Made by a program: the position numbers and the translations under genes
Notes under the pieces: model-generated
The model's database searches: none
What the model saw: only the letters and a program-made list of their open reading frames with translations
What the model was told of the DNA's origin: nothing
Part shown: positions 6,859 through 15,867 of the stretch, in pieces
How the letters are laid out: each line of letters begins with the position of its first letter
How positions within the stretch are numbered: the stretch's first letter is position 1
From: Candidatus Nitrosopumilus sp.
Lineage (GTDB): Archaea; Thermoproteota; Nitrososphaeria; Nitrososphaerales; Nitrosopumilaceae
Length of the DNA: 48,491 nt
NCBI GenBank assembly: GCA_029864805.1
Contig: JAOTSS010000006.1
Span: forward strand, 1-48,491
Reading direction: 5' to 3'

Positions 6859-8439
6859 ATGGCTGGCAAGCGCATTGTTCTTACTGCTGATCGTAGCTTA
6901 ATGACAAATTACAGAGGAAATTTTCTTTACGGATTCATTGCATGTGGACCATATGAAGTACTGCCTGAATGGGTATTTGACAAAGTATTCTGTCCTTCAG
7001 TTGAAACAGACCCAGTTACAGGTGAAGTCAAAGTAGCACAGGTGGGGTTAAGAAGAATAGAGAGTTCATTGATTCAAGGAGGATATAAAAGAGAAGATGT
7101 TTTTATGGCTCATCCTGAAATGCTCAATAAATCAATTGGGTCTGATACCAAAGTTGTGGGAATTAATGTAATGGACCCATTAGGAATGGCTCCAGTTACT
7201 ACAACAATGTCGCCCGAAAAATTATCCTATGTTGCTATGAAATTTAAAAAAATGTGTGCAAGTATTATCCAACTCAAAAAAAAATACGATTTTAAAGTGG
7301 TAGTTGGTGGTAACGGCGCATGGGAATTAGCCAAATCAGATAGAATGAAAATACATGGAATTGACACAGTTGTTGTCGGAGAAGCTGACGAATTGGCAGT
7401 AGATTTATTTCAAGATCTAGAAAAAAATGATGCCCCAGAACTAATGCATTGTTTTGTGAGAAATCTCGAAAACATTCCAGTTATTGAAGGACCCACAATC
7501 AATTCATTGATTGAAGCAATGAGAGGTTGTGGAAGAGGGTGTGACTTTTGTGATGTAAATAAAAGATCAAAGAAAGATTTGCCTTTGGAGAGATTACAGC
7601 ATGAAGCAAAAACTAACTTAGATTATGGATTTGATTCTGTGTGGCTACATTCAGATGAAATGTTACTTTATGGATGCGATAATAGAGATTTTGTTCCAAA
7701 CAGAGATGCTATTGTTGACTTGTGGAAAGGACTCAAAGGATTAGGAGCAAATTTTATTGGTACTACACACATGACATTTTCGGCAGTTGCAGCAGATCCC
7801 ACATTAATGCAGCAAATTTCACAAATCAACGAACAAGACAAAACAGGAAGATGGCTTGCGACCAATTTAGGAATTGAAACTGTTGCACCTGCAATGGTAA
7901 AGAAACATCTAGGTGTTAAAACAAAACCATTTTCACCTGAAGAGTGGGGAAGTGTAGTTAGAGAAGGGGCAAAAATTCTAAATGAAAACCATTGGTTCCC
8001 AGCTGCAACAATCATTATTGGTTGGCCTGATGAAACTCCAGATGACATTCAATATACGATTGACATGATGAGTGACTTTAGAGAGATGGACTTTAGAGGA
8101 TTAGTAGCACCATTGTTGTATCAAGACTTTAGTGAAAAAAATTCAATGCACTTTGGTAATTTGAATGAGGCACAGTTTACATTATTTTGGAAATGTTGGG
8201 AAAATAATCTACGGGTGATTAATGATATCATTCCGATTATTCTCAGAAATAAGACATATGGACCTCCAATGAAGGTATTCATGTACGGAATTCTCAAAGC
8301 AGGTACCTGGGCAATCATGAGATATCTCAGAGGATTATGCAAAGATCTATTCAATGGCAGGACACCTGACGAGATTATCGATAAATATTCTAGAAGTAGG
8401 TCAGTGTCTGCACCTAAAATTCAAACTAAAAAATTATAG
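6859..8439 (+). CDS. B12-binding-type radical SAM protein; candidate tetraether-lipid enzyme (Tes/Grs-like)
   Basis: The 526-residue product has an N-terminal domain resembling the cobalamin-binding fold (roughly residues 60-200, with VVVGGNGAWEL and VVGEADEL). A radical SAM core follows, with Cys 224, 228 and 231 in CGRGCDFC as the Fe-S ligands. Downstream are NLGIETVAP and IIGWPDETPDD, typical of B12 radical SAM enzymes, and a helical C-terminal region. The N-terminal pattern (TADRSLMTNYRGNFLYGF, AHPEML, MDPLGMAP) recalls to me the archaeal lipid enzymes Tes (tetraether synthase) and GrsA/B (GDGT ring synthase), but I cannot align them here. It has its own promoter and stands alone. The class is certain; the substrate is an inference. 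Confidence 0.8.
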   Translation: MAGKRIVLTADRSLMTNYRGNFLYGFIACGPYEVLPEWVFDKVFCPSVETDPVTGEVKVAQVGLRRIESSLIQGGYKREDVFMAHPEMLNKSIGSDTKVVGINVMDPLGMAPVTTTMSPEKLSYVAMKFKKMCASIIQLKKKYDFKVVVGGNGAWELAKSDRMKIHGIDTVVVGEADELAVDLFQDLEKNDAPELMHCFVRNLENIPVIEGPTINSLIEAMRGCGRGCDFCDVNKRSKKDLPLERLQHEAKTNLDYGFDSVWLHSDEMLLYGCDNRDFVPNRDAIVDLWKGLKGLGANFIGTTHMTFSAVAADPTLMQQISQINEQDKTGRWLATNLGIETVAPAMVKKHLGVKTKPFSPEEWGSVVREGAKILNENHWFPAATIIIGWPDETPDDIQYTIDMMSDFREMDFRGLVAPLLYQDFSEKNSMHFGNLNEAQFTLFWKCWENNLRVINDIIPIILRNKTYGPPMKVFMYGILKAGTWAIMRYLRGLCKDLFNGRTPDEIIDKYSRSRSVSAPKIQTKKL

Positions 8440-8757
8440 AGTTTTAATAGCAGAATCTGCCAAAGTGTTTCGTTTTGGCGTCAAACAAATAAAGTAAACT
8501 TTGTCCGCTCTTTCAATTCCATCTACCTTTTTGTAAGATTTTGATGAAACATCAAATTCATAGATTCCCGGTTCAAGGGATCCACTGGCATATATCATCA
8601 GATATGTTTCACCAGTGGCAGGACTAAGTGGGATAAACGCCATAACATATCCTTTGTATGAATTAATTGGCATTGTATTTTTCATTGGAGGTGCTGCAGA
8701 TGCCATGTACATGAACATATCTTCTATATTTTCAAATTCTTCATACTCAGTATGCAT
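8434..8757 (-). CDS. Small conserved-looking protein of unknown function
   Basis: I do not recognise this 107-residue protein. It is acidic at the N-terminus (HTEYEEFENIEDMF), then beta-rich (YMASAAPP, GYVMAFIPLSP, TYLMIYASGS, YEFDVSSKSYKKV), with no signal peptide or membrane helix. The ATG at 8757 is favoured over a TTG at 8769 because an AT-rich TATA-like element lies about 25 nt upstream of it. It overlaps the 3' end of the convergent radical SAM gene by 6 nt. Confidence 0.6.
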   Translation of the reverse strand: MHTEYEEFENIEDMFMYMASAAPPMKNTMPINSYKGYVMAFIPLSPATGETYLMIYASGSLEPGIYEFDVSSKSYKKVDGIERADKVYFICLTPKRNTLADSAIKTL

Positions 8758-8809
8758 TATAATTTGCAATGTGTTTCAATATAATAAGTTACTAGAGGAT
8801 TTTTTAAAA

Positions 8810-9862
8810 TTACTTTTGAGATTTAAAGTGCTTGTGAACTTTAAATCCAATTAACGCTGGTGCTGCAATATACATTCCCAAGTTGAGAGCAATTACAGAA
8901 ATTCCAAGTCCTAAAACTTCAATTTCAGAGCCATTATCAGCCAATGACATTATAGACAAAGTAGAAATCATCGGAGTGATAAAAGCCCTTACTGCTTCTT
9001 GGAACATTGGATTTTCTCTTTCCATATCAGCAATAGTTGGTGCAAATGAATAGTATATTGTGTTAAATCCTGACATAAATGCAGTACCTGAAACAGTACT
9101 TAAAACAGTATTATCTCTAACTTCCCTTAAGAATTGAACCTGTGGTGCCAACTCGGTTCCATATGCTGCAGTAGCAATAAGACATCCACCTTTCTCTTCA
9201 ACACATAAGCCATCTTTCATAGAATAACCTGCAGGACACTGTGGTTCTTTTATTACTTTACAGATCCCATCTACTAATTCAGTGCCCTCACCACATATTG
9301 GATCTTGGGTTACAGGAGGTTCCGGTTCTTTATCAATACAAACTCCGTTTACTAATTGTTGATTGGAAGTACAGGTTACAGGAGGTTCCGGTTCTTTATC
9401 AATACAAACTCCGTTTACTAATTGTTGATTGGAAGTACAGGTTACAGTATCAACTACTAATTCACCACCGACATAATCAAGAATAAGTTTACTAGTGTTT
9501 CCACCATATTTTGTTTCAACAACATAATCTCCACTTAATTTCCATAGTATACCACCTGCAATGAATGAAAACTCAAAAGTACCATTAGAGTTTGGAATCA
9601 ATTGTCCTACAGTTACAAGGTTATTTTCAGGAGACTTTACTACATAAGTAACTGCACCTGCAGATGGCAACAACGGATCGTAATCTTTTAAGGAACCAGA
9701 TATTACAACGTTTGCACCATTTGCAACAATGTCAATATTTGAAGAAGTGTTTACTGGTAAAAGATCATGACTATCAGCAAAGACAGGGCTATTAACGCCA
9801 TAAGATAAAATAGATATAGACAATAATGCAAACATTAAGAACGCAGTTAATCTCATTTTCAT
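8810..9862 (-). CDS. Secreted/membrane surface protein with tandem Cys repeats and CFI-box-like domain
   Basis: The 350-residue product has a signal peptide (about residues 4-29, ending VFADS) and an Ig-like domain (30-140). Short Cys-pair segments follow, of which two 22-residue units (CTSNQQLVNGVCIDKEPEPPVT) are identical; two more divergent segments follow. Then comes GGCLIATAAYGTELAPQ with FLREVRDNTVL, characteristic of the CFI-box-CTERM domain of thaumarchaeal and bacterial exported proteins, and one or two C-terminal membrane helices. The first Ig-like region resembles the PEFG proteins at 62-1810. The function is unknown; a surface-anchored role is inferred. Confidence 0.8.
   Translation of the reverse strand: MKMRLTAFLMFALLSISILSYGVNSPVFADSHDLLPVNTSSNIDIVANGANVVISGSLKDYDPLLPSAGAVTYVVKSPENNLVTVGQLIPNSNGTFEFSFIAGGILWKLSGDYVVETKYGGNTSKLILDYVGGELVVDTVTCTSNQQLVNGVCIDKEPEPPVTCTSNQQLVNGVCIDKEPEPPVTQDPICGEGTELVDGICKVIKEPQCPAGYSMKDGLCVEEKGGCLIATAAYGTELAPQVQFLREVRDNTVLSTVSGTAFMSGFNTIYYSFAPTIADMERENPMFQEAVRAFITPMISTLSIMSLADNGSEIEVLGLGISVIALNLGMYIAAPALIGFKVHKHFKSQK
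9308..9439. repeat. Two perfect 66-bp tandem copies inside a surface-protein gene
   Basis: Copies 9308-9373 and 9374-9439 are identical at every base by eye, and the first bases of a third copy (GGTTACAG) follow. The unit encodes 22 residues with two Cys, so copy-number change keeps the frame. Lack of any substitution points to a recent duplication. Confidence 0.9.
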
Positions 9863-9917
9863 TCTGATTCATGAGTTGAGAGTATTTATATTTTCAACGA
9901 AACAAAAATTGACTATA

Positions 9918-12900
9918 TCATACTCTAAGGATACCTTTTTTGATAAGAAATTGAAGTGATTTTATAAAATCTTCATCAGAGATCATCCCATCAGTCCACC
10001 ATAATGCATTGCTTTTGAACCAATCAGGAATTGTCGGATTGAAAGTAGAACCATTTTCAATAGAAGGGATTTCAATTATGCGTTCGTCAATTAGATATTC
10101 AATTCCGTCAATGAATTCAGAATTTGAGATGGAAGTGGAGGCCCATAATTTTGCATTGTTTTTTATCCAACTAGGAATTTTAGTGGAAATAACTTCAAAA
10201 GAGGTTGTTCCCAAATTAGAATTATTATGAGATAAATGAATTTCATAAAGTCCAGGTAAAGAATTTTCATTAATTGAAATTATAGCTCTATATCCTCCAC
10301 TAGTAGAAAGAACTGCACCAAAATTTTGAGAATTCCCATCAGGAGAAATAATAGTTACTTCCAATGGAATACCACGTCTGTGATTATTCACACTTCCTGA
10401 GAGAGTGATTTCTTCAATTTTTCCTGAAAGGGGCTTCGTTATTTCATATGAACTGAGTTGTGGCGAACTAGAAACAGAGGCATAAGACTGATTTCTCAAT
10501 AAACTAAATGTATTTGCATTACCAGAAGTATCTCGTGAATCATAATATTTGACATCAAGACTTCCTCCCGCTGAAGAAATTAATGCAGTACCAGACTTGT
10601 TGCAAATTTTTGAGGGCATATTCAAAATGCCTTCAAAAATACCAGTACTGGGTCCGGTTTCAACCAGAGTAAATCCAGTAGCACCAAGACCGCCATGCTC
10701 AACTCCATTCACAGTACAACGCTTGTAACGAATGTCTTTAATCAAAACTTCGAGTAAAGCAATTCCATTCTTACCAATGGTATCAACATTATCAGAATTT
10801 GGATCATCTATTACAAAGTAAATATCGACTCGATCGTTTTTCAAGTTAAGATCAGGATCTTTGAGAGTAATTGTCACTGGTTGTCCAAACCGAAATGTTT
10901 GTGAAGAAAGGATAACACTTCCAGAGTGAGTTTTAAAATCAGATTGTGTGGAAGTGATAGTTACAACACCAGTTACATCAAGATCAGAATAAGATATTAC
11001 AATACCTGATTCATCAGTTAATCTATTTGTAACAATAATTTTTATCTCATCACCAATAGTTTGTACGGTTTGAATAAAATCAGGGTCCAGTATATTTAAT
11101 TGATTTGTGACAGCATATTCCAAAGTCCCTTCAAAAGTTGAAGAGTTGTCATTTGTTTCTTCTAATTCAAGACGATAAATTGAATTGTTAATACTTTGAT
11201 CATTTTTTAATCCAAAAGAAAATACATCAAAAATTATTGGTTGTTTTTTGGTTTCGTTAGAAATATCAATGACGCCAACGTCGTTTGCAGAAGAATCAAA
11301 ATCAATTACAAGAAAGACATTCCCATTTTTATCCAAAATATCAGTTACGTCTGAATTATCAATTTGGATAAATCCTTGCGATGACGAAATGTCACCTGCG
11401 TCTACAATTGTGATTGGTGATGAACCAAGAGAACCAAAAGTCAAAATAAATGAAGTATCACTAAAGTCAGAAATCCCTAAGTCTTTTTCAAACGATCTTA
11501 AATCATAATTTATCCAGTTTGTACCACTTGTATTAGATTTAGAATCATCAAGTAAAATTGAAGCAAGGGATGATGCAGTAATTCCCAAGTTTATTGAAAA
11601 CATATCATATGAGACAATTCCTAGTGTAGTAGTATCAATAATCAGTCTATCAGAATTAGAGTCAGGCACAGAAGAGAATGCACTAGCACCTCCTGTCAGA
11701 ATAGGAGAAGTAGAATGAAATTTAACATCTTTAGCACGTTCCATAGTAATTGGGTTTCCAATAGTTACTGTAGGGATTATTGCTGCTTCTCTAAACACAT
11801 CTAAATCATCATTAGCACCAGTGTTCAGATTTTGATCCGGATCTATCAAAATAACGGGATATTTGGTTCCAGGACGTAGATCATTGCCATTTCCAATAGT
11901 CAGAGTAGGTTCATCATCAAGGAAAACAGAAGCAGTTGACAATCCTGTCAAAACTGATAGGGAATCTCGATTGTAATTGATTTGTCCAGTTTGACCGCGC
12001 GGGGCATTATCAAGTATACTAATAACAGATTGATCATTAGAATCAAAACCTTCAAAGATTCCAGAATTAGGTCCTTTTTCAACTAGTGTAATGATTTGAG
12101 AATATGAGCTTGAAACTCCGTCATCAATTGAAGAATCAGGTTGATCACTGTTAGTTTTTAGTTTCAGAACGTTTCCAAGTTCCAAAGAAAGTTTACCATT
12201 ATTTTCAAACCCTAGATTTGAAAGATGAGGAAGTAAATCTACCAATCCGGCATTTCCATTCGCAGCATCATTTCCAGAATTATCAAATGCTTGGTAAAAA
12301 GTAGATACTGGAGATTCAACATTAAAGGTCCAAGAATCTTCGTCAGTAGGATCCTGATTTAATTGAAAATCATTTACAGTTAGAAAGACTTCAGCACTGT
12401 TTGGATAAAAATCTCTATCAATGCTAAAAGAGATATTGGGAATTTCATCATATTCTAAATTGACTCGTTGTGGCGTACCAGATGGGTTGTATTGAATAGT
12501 TACATCATCAAATGAAAATAATTGAATGAATGGCCATGTAGTTGAATCAATACCAATTTGTCCCTTGCCAGTAGTTGCTGGACCGGTGTTAGGGAAGTTG
12601 GAGGGGGTTTTTGCTTTTCTAACAACATTGTTGCTATTATTAGACATACCAGTACAACTGTCATATGGATATGCTACACCATCAGCATCATTAAGATCAA
12701 CACCTATCGTAGCAGTACCATCTGCCGTAGTACAGATGGAACCAAAATCCAATCCTTGGTTTGATATAGTGGTAGGCACTGTAGAATCTGCAACCGTGGC
12801 TTTGTCTAAATTTGCAAAATATGCATACCAATTACCATCAGTTGCTTGAACCATTCTGAGTGTTTTGCCATTTATTGTAACATCAGGTTCACCCTTACCT

Positions 12901-13160
12901 TGATCTGTATCTCGAATATTATTATCACGAATTACTACTTCAATTACCATAGAACCTGAAAAATGGTTATCAAATTGAGAGTTTTCAGCAGATACAAACA
13001 AGTTTGGATTACTTGATGCATCAACATTTGTTACAGGAATAAGGAATATTATTAAGAAACCTACTAACAAATAGACATATTTTCTATCCAACAGTGCAAA
13101 ATCCCGTTTTATCACAAATAACTTTGTCGTACCATTTCTCCTTAGAAAACGGTAATACAT
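9918..13160 (-). CDS. Large secreted surface protein with Ig-like domains and C-terminal IPxWxKNNA repeats
   Basis: The product is up to 1080 residues. A hydrophobic segment (LLVGFLIIFLIPV, about residues 32-44) followed by VDASS is a signal peptide preceded by an unusually long basic leader. A start nearer the hydrophobic segment, such as the TTG before DRKYVYLL, is likely, because 13160 overlaps the divergent CDF start and a TATA-like element at 13168-13178 would start transcription near 13150. The body is a series of Asp/Asn/Ser-rich beta domains resembling archaeal S-layer-type proteins, including repeated EKGPNSGIFEG / ETGPSTGIFEG motifs. It ends with two copies of the thaumarchaeal IPSWIKNNAKLW / IPDWFKSNALWW module. 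Function is structural or adhesive by inference. Confidence 0.85.
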   Translation of the reverse strand: MYYRFLRRNGTTKLFVIKRDFALLDRKYVYLLVGFLIIFLIPVTNVDASSNPNLFVSAENSQFDNHFSGSMVIEVVIRDNNIRDTDQGKGEPDVTINGKTLRMVQATDGNWYAYFANLDKATVADSTVPTTISNQGLDFGSICTTADGTATIGVDLNDADGVAYPYDSCTGMSNNSNNVVRKAKTPSNFPNTGPATTGKGQIGIDSTTWPFIQLFSFDDVTIQYNPSGTPQRVNLEYDEIPNISFSIDRDFYPNSAEVFLTVNDFQLNQDPTDEDSWTFNVESPVSTFYQAFDNSGNDAANGNAGLVDLLPHLSNLGFENNGKLSLELGNVLKLKTNSDQPDSSIDDGVSSSYSQIITLVEKGPNSGIFEGFDSNDQSVISILDNAPRGQTGQINYNRDSLSVLTGLSTASVFLDDEPTLTIGNGNDLRPGTKYPVILIDPDQNLNTGANDDLDVFREAAIIPTVTIGNPITMERAKDVKFHSTSPILTGGASAFSSVPDSNSDRLIIDTTTLGIVSYDMFSINLGITASSLASILLDDSKSNTSGTNWINYDLRSFEKDLGISDFSDTSFILTFGSLGSSPITIVDAGDISSSQGFIQIDNSDVTDILDKNGNVFLVIDFDSSANDVGVIDISNETKKQPIIFDVFSFGLKNDQSINNSIYRLELEETNDNSSTFEGTLEYAVTNQLNILDPDFIQTVQTIGDEIKIIVTNRLTDESGIVISYSDLDVTGVVTITSTQSDFKTHSGSVILSSQTFRFGQPVTITLKDPDLNLKNDRVDIYFVIDDPNSDNVDTIGKNGIALLEVLIKDIRYKRCTVNGVEHGGLGATGFTLVETGPSTGIFEGILNMPSKICNKSGTALISSAGGSLDVKYYDSRDTSGNANTFSLLRNQSYASVSSSPQLSSYEITKPLSGKIEEITLSGSVNNHRRGIPLEVTIISPDGNSQNFGAVLSTSGGYRAIISINENSLPGLYEIHLSHNNSNLGTTSFEVISTKIPSWIKNNAKLWASTSISNSEFIDGIEYLIDERIIEIPSIENGSTFNPTIPDWFKSNALWWTDGMISDEDFIKSLQFLIKKGILRV

Positions 13161-13185
13161 GATTCAAATTATTAAAAAGGAGGAA

Positions 13186-14538
13186 ATGTTTGTTCAAAGG
13201 ACCAACGTATTACAGATTTCACTTTTAGCTATATTTTCAGCATTTTTGGTTGAATTAATTTTTGGTTTAATCTCAAATAGCCTAGCCCTCATAACAGACG
13301 GCATTCATGCATTATTGGATAGTGTGGTAACAATGATCTTACTTTTGGCTGCAAGAATGGCAATGAAGCCAGCGGATGCAGAGCACACCTATGGGCATGG
13401 CAAAATTGAATCATTAGGTGGAATGATTGGAGGAATTGCAATTTTTTTGATTGCATGTTTCTTTATTTACGAATCCATTCACAGATTACAAAGTCCACCT
13501 CCAACTATTTTACCAGGGTTGCTTGCAATCCTTGCAGGATTATACACTATTGGGATCGATGTTTTCAGATTAGCTCTGCTACGAAACTCAATTAAGAAAA
13601 TTGGAGGAGTCACACTCAAAGCAGATTTTTATCATGCATTCATGGATCTTGGATCCACTTTAGTTGCAATTATCGGAATAGTTCTAGTTTCATATGGATT
13701 GTATTTTGGTGATTTTGTTGCAGCATTGATACTTGGAGGATTATTGGCAGTATTGAGCATCAAACTAGTCTACAAAACTGCCCTTGATTTAACAGACATC
13801 ATTTCACCGGAACTTGTAAAGGATGTTAAGGAAATTACAATATCTACAGAAGGCGTAATTGATGCAGGTCCAGTATTGATGAGAAGATCAGGAGATACGA
13901 TTTTTGCAGACATTACAATATCATTAAGAGGAGACACTAGTTTTGACAAGGCTCACGAAATTAGCAATAATGTTGAGAGAAACATAAAAGATAAAATTTC
14001 AAATTCAGCAATCACTATACACTTTGAGCCAAATTGGCAAGATGTTCCACTAGATGCAAAAATTCTAGAAATTGCAAAAGAAGTGGAAGGTGTTAAAGAA
14101 GTTCATAATGTAAGTACACATAAAACCAAAGGCAAAACATATTCCAATTTACATGTAATGATAGATAGAAAGATGAATCTTTTATCTGCTCACAAAATTT
14201 CTGAAATTATTGAACAAAAAATTCATAAAAATATTCCAGAAATAGAGCATGCCACAATTCATTTAGAGCCTTTTGTCAAAATACCTGAAAATTTCAACTT
14301 GGAGGATAAAATCACTGAAAATAGAATTAAGACAATATTAGAAAAATATTCGGAAATTAGAAAGATTGGAAGAATAGTGTCTTTGAATTTTGAAAATATT
14401 CTAAAAATAGATATTGACTGTTCATTTGATAAAGAATTATCAATTGAAAAAGTTCATGATTTGATATCAGAAATAGAGCACGTGATCAGAGCAGAAATAA
14501 AAAATTCTGTAATAACAATACATCCAGAACCCATCTAA
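13186..14538 (+). CDS. Cation diffusion facilitator transporter with three tandem cytoplasmic domains
   Basis: CDF transporters export divalent metals in exchange for protons. The N-terminal ~200 residues form six membrane helices with the metal-site motifs TDGIHALLD (helix 2) and HAFMD (helix 5), plus HTYGHGKIE in the loop. The remaining ~250 residues hold three copies of the dimerisation domain, each ending in a similar strand: AITIHFEP, ATIHLEP and VITIHPEP. Most family members have one. An ATG at 13159 is in frame, but 13186 follows AAGGAGG closely and avoids overlap with the divergent surface-protein start. Substrate metal (Zn, Mn, Fe or Co) cannot be told from the sequence. Confidence 0.9.
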   Translation: MFVQRTNVLQISLLAIFSAFLVELIFGLISNSLALITDGIHALLDSVVTMILLLAARMAMKPADAEHTYGHGKIESLGGMIGGIAIFLIACFFIYESIHRLQSPPPTILPGLLAILAGLYTIGIDVFRLALLRNSIKKIGGVTLKADFYHAFMDLGSTLVAIIGIVLVSYGLYFGDFVAALILGGLLAVLSIKLVYKTALDLTDIISPELVKDVKEITISTEGVIDAGPVLMRRSGDTIFADITISLRGDTSFDKAHEISNNVERNIKDKISNSAITIHFEPNWQDVPLDAKILEIAKEVEGVKEVHNVSTHKTKGKTYSNLHVMIDRKMNLLSAHKISEIIEQKIHKNIPEIEHATIHLEPFVKIPENFNLEDKITENRIKTILEKYSEIRKIGRIVSLNFENILKIDIDCSFDKELSIEKVHDLISEIEHVIRAEIKNSVITIHPEPI

Positions 14539-14642
14539 ATCAAGATACTGGTCACATACATGACTAGTATCCCTACTACAAAACCAGATACAGTTGAAAA
14601 ACTGGAGAGATTTTTTTCACCTTCATTTTGAATCATCTTCAT
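14535..14642 (-). CDS. Possible 35-residue single-helix membrane peptide
   Basis: This short frame starts MKMIQNEGEKNLSS and continues into a hydrophobic stretch (VSGFVVGILVMYVTSILI) that would span the membrane once. It fills the gap between the CDF gene and the next plus-strand gene and overlaps the CDF stop by 4 nt. Single-helix peptides of this kind are easily missed. There is no homology evidence, so it may be chance. Confidence 0.35.
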   Translation of the reverse strand: MKMIQNEGEKNLSSFSTVSGFVVGILVMYVTSILI

Positions 14643-14696
14643 TATTACTACATTTTAAAAAATTAGGTTTAAACTAAAGAAAGTTAGTACTAGTTT

Positions 14697-15200
14697 GTGC
14701 AGAAATCAGGAATCGCGGTGGTAGTTTCAGGAGGCATAATTATCATAGGACTATTTCTATTAGTTTTAGGAAATCAATCTATTCTAGAAGGGATTGTTCA
14801 AGATGATGGAAAAGTGAGTTCTGAGCAAACAATTACAATTTCCAAAGATTTTGATTCACAAACGACATCCACTGGGGTTTTTGCAGTTCAGATTATAGAG
14901 TTCCAAGAAAAGATATTTTCTGTAAAAATATTGGATCCGTTTGATATAGAAATAATATCTCAAGAAATTGATGGAGAAAATATTGAAGATGAATTCAAAG
15001 TTTTAGATACTGGAACTTACAAATTAATTATTCAAAGTAACAGTAATGAAGAAACTCAAGTATTTGGAGCTATTGGACCACTACCTGATTCAGGAAAGAA
15101 GATTCTTGGTGTTATTCCAGTTTATGTGATTGTTGTCGGAATGATAGGTTTAGTTGGAGTCGGAATCCTCGGAATTAAAAATAGAAAAAGATCAGTTTAG
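14697..15200 (+). CDS. Membrane protein with two helices and an extracytoplasmic domain, unknown function
   Basis: The 167-residue product has an N-terminal hydrophobic helix (about residues 6-24), a ~105-residue beta-rich acidic domain and a C-terminal helix (about 138-158) with a short basic tail (KNRKRSV). So both ends sit in or near the cytoplasm with the domain outside. The GTG start lies about 25 nt after a TATA-like TTTAAACTA, fitting a leaderless mRNA. I do not recognise a named family. It overlaps the convergent next gene by 9 nt. Confidence 0.7.
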   Translation: MQKSGIAVVVSGGIIIIGLFLLVLGNQSILEGIVQDDGKVSSEQTITISKDFDSQTTSTGVFAVQIIEFQEKIFSVKILDPFDIEIISQEIDGENIEDEFKVLDTGTYKLIIQSNSNEETQVFGAIGPLPDSGKKILGVIPVYVIVVGMIGLVGVGILGIKNRKRSV

Positions 15201-15503
15201 ATAACTATCCATTTTTTCAAGACCGTTAATCGTAGCATCAAAATTATCACTGTTTTCGACTATACTGTTAAGTTTCTCAGAATTAGCTGAAAGTAGAAGT
15301 TTTCCATCATTAGAATTTTTGAAGATGAATCCATATTCAATCAAATAAGAAAGTCTATCAAGAACATCATTTTCAGATATTGAAGATTGTTGTGCTAAAA
15401 ATGAACATTCTTTTTCACCATCTTCGAGCCCTGCTAAAATTGAAGAGGTAATTGGATCAAACATACAATCGACGATTTTTTCTTTATCAAAAGCATTATC
15501 CAT
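15192..15503 (-). CDS. Small helical protein, possible winged-helix type regulator
   Basis: This 103-residue acidic protein contains a helix-turn-helix-like segment (ILAGLEDGEKECSFLAQQSSISENDVLDRLSYLIEYGFI, quoted here only as a region spanning about residues 22-60). In it SSISENDVLDRLSYL would be the recognition region and GFIFKNSNDGKLLLS a wing. DNA binding is an inference from this pattern. It starts at an ATG downstream of a TATA-rich stretch and stands alone on the minus strand. Confidence 0.6.
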   Translation of the reverse strand: MDNAFDKEKIVDCMFDPITSSILAGLEDGEKECSFLAQQSSISENDVLDRLSYLIEYGFIFKNSNDGKLLLSANSEKLNSIVENSDNFDATINGLEKMDSYLN

Positions 15504-15591
15504 TTGTACATAACATGAAAATTAGAAATTATTAACTTTTTGATTATGTTAATCCAATAAGATAATTAAGAAAAAGGGATTTTGTAGAATC

Positions 15592-15744
15592 ATGCAAAAG
15601 CTTTGTAGTCAAGATCCATCCGGGAAAGGCGAACACTGTTTTTGTATAGACATAGATGTTCAACGAGGTGTTAAAAAATGCTGTAAATGTAACCTATGGA
15701 ACATTCAGGGAAATGATTGGACAGAGGATGAAGACTTTAGATAA
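15592..15744 (+). CDS. Small Cys-rich (zinc-ribbon-like) protein, 50 residues
   Basis: The ATG frame encodes a 50-residue protein with Cys at positions 5, 16, 18, 30, 31 and 33 (CFC and CCKC clusters), spaced as in small zinc- or Fe-S-binding proteins, and an acidic end (DWTEDEDF). An alternative 71-residue frame at 15656-15871 overlaps it. The Cys pattern is hard to get by chance, so I prefer this one. It sits 124 nt before uS13. The function is unknown. Confidence 0.5.
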   Translation: MQKLCSQDPSGKGEHCFCIDIDVQRGVKKCCKCNLWNIQGNDWTEDEDFR

Positions 15745-15867
15745 ATTAAATCAAAAATATACCAAAATAGTGCTGGGAAATTATTTCACAGGTAAAAAAT
15801 ATCAAAAAAACATTCAATTTGGTGCCCAGTATGGTTTTTATCGGGGTTTCTTTGAATTTTTGAATAC

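Noticed and set aside
12526..12849. 107-residue plus-strand frame
   Set aside because: It lies inside the 1080-residue surface-protein gene on the other strand and shows no known motif.
9918..13160. Main S-layer protein identity for the large surface protein
   Set aside because: The main thaumarchaeal S-layer protein is larger as I recall, and the IPxWIKNNAK modules occur in many secreted proteins, so only a general surface-protein call is justified.
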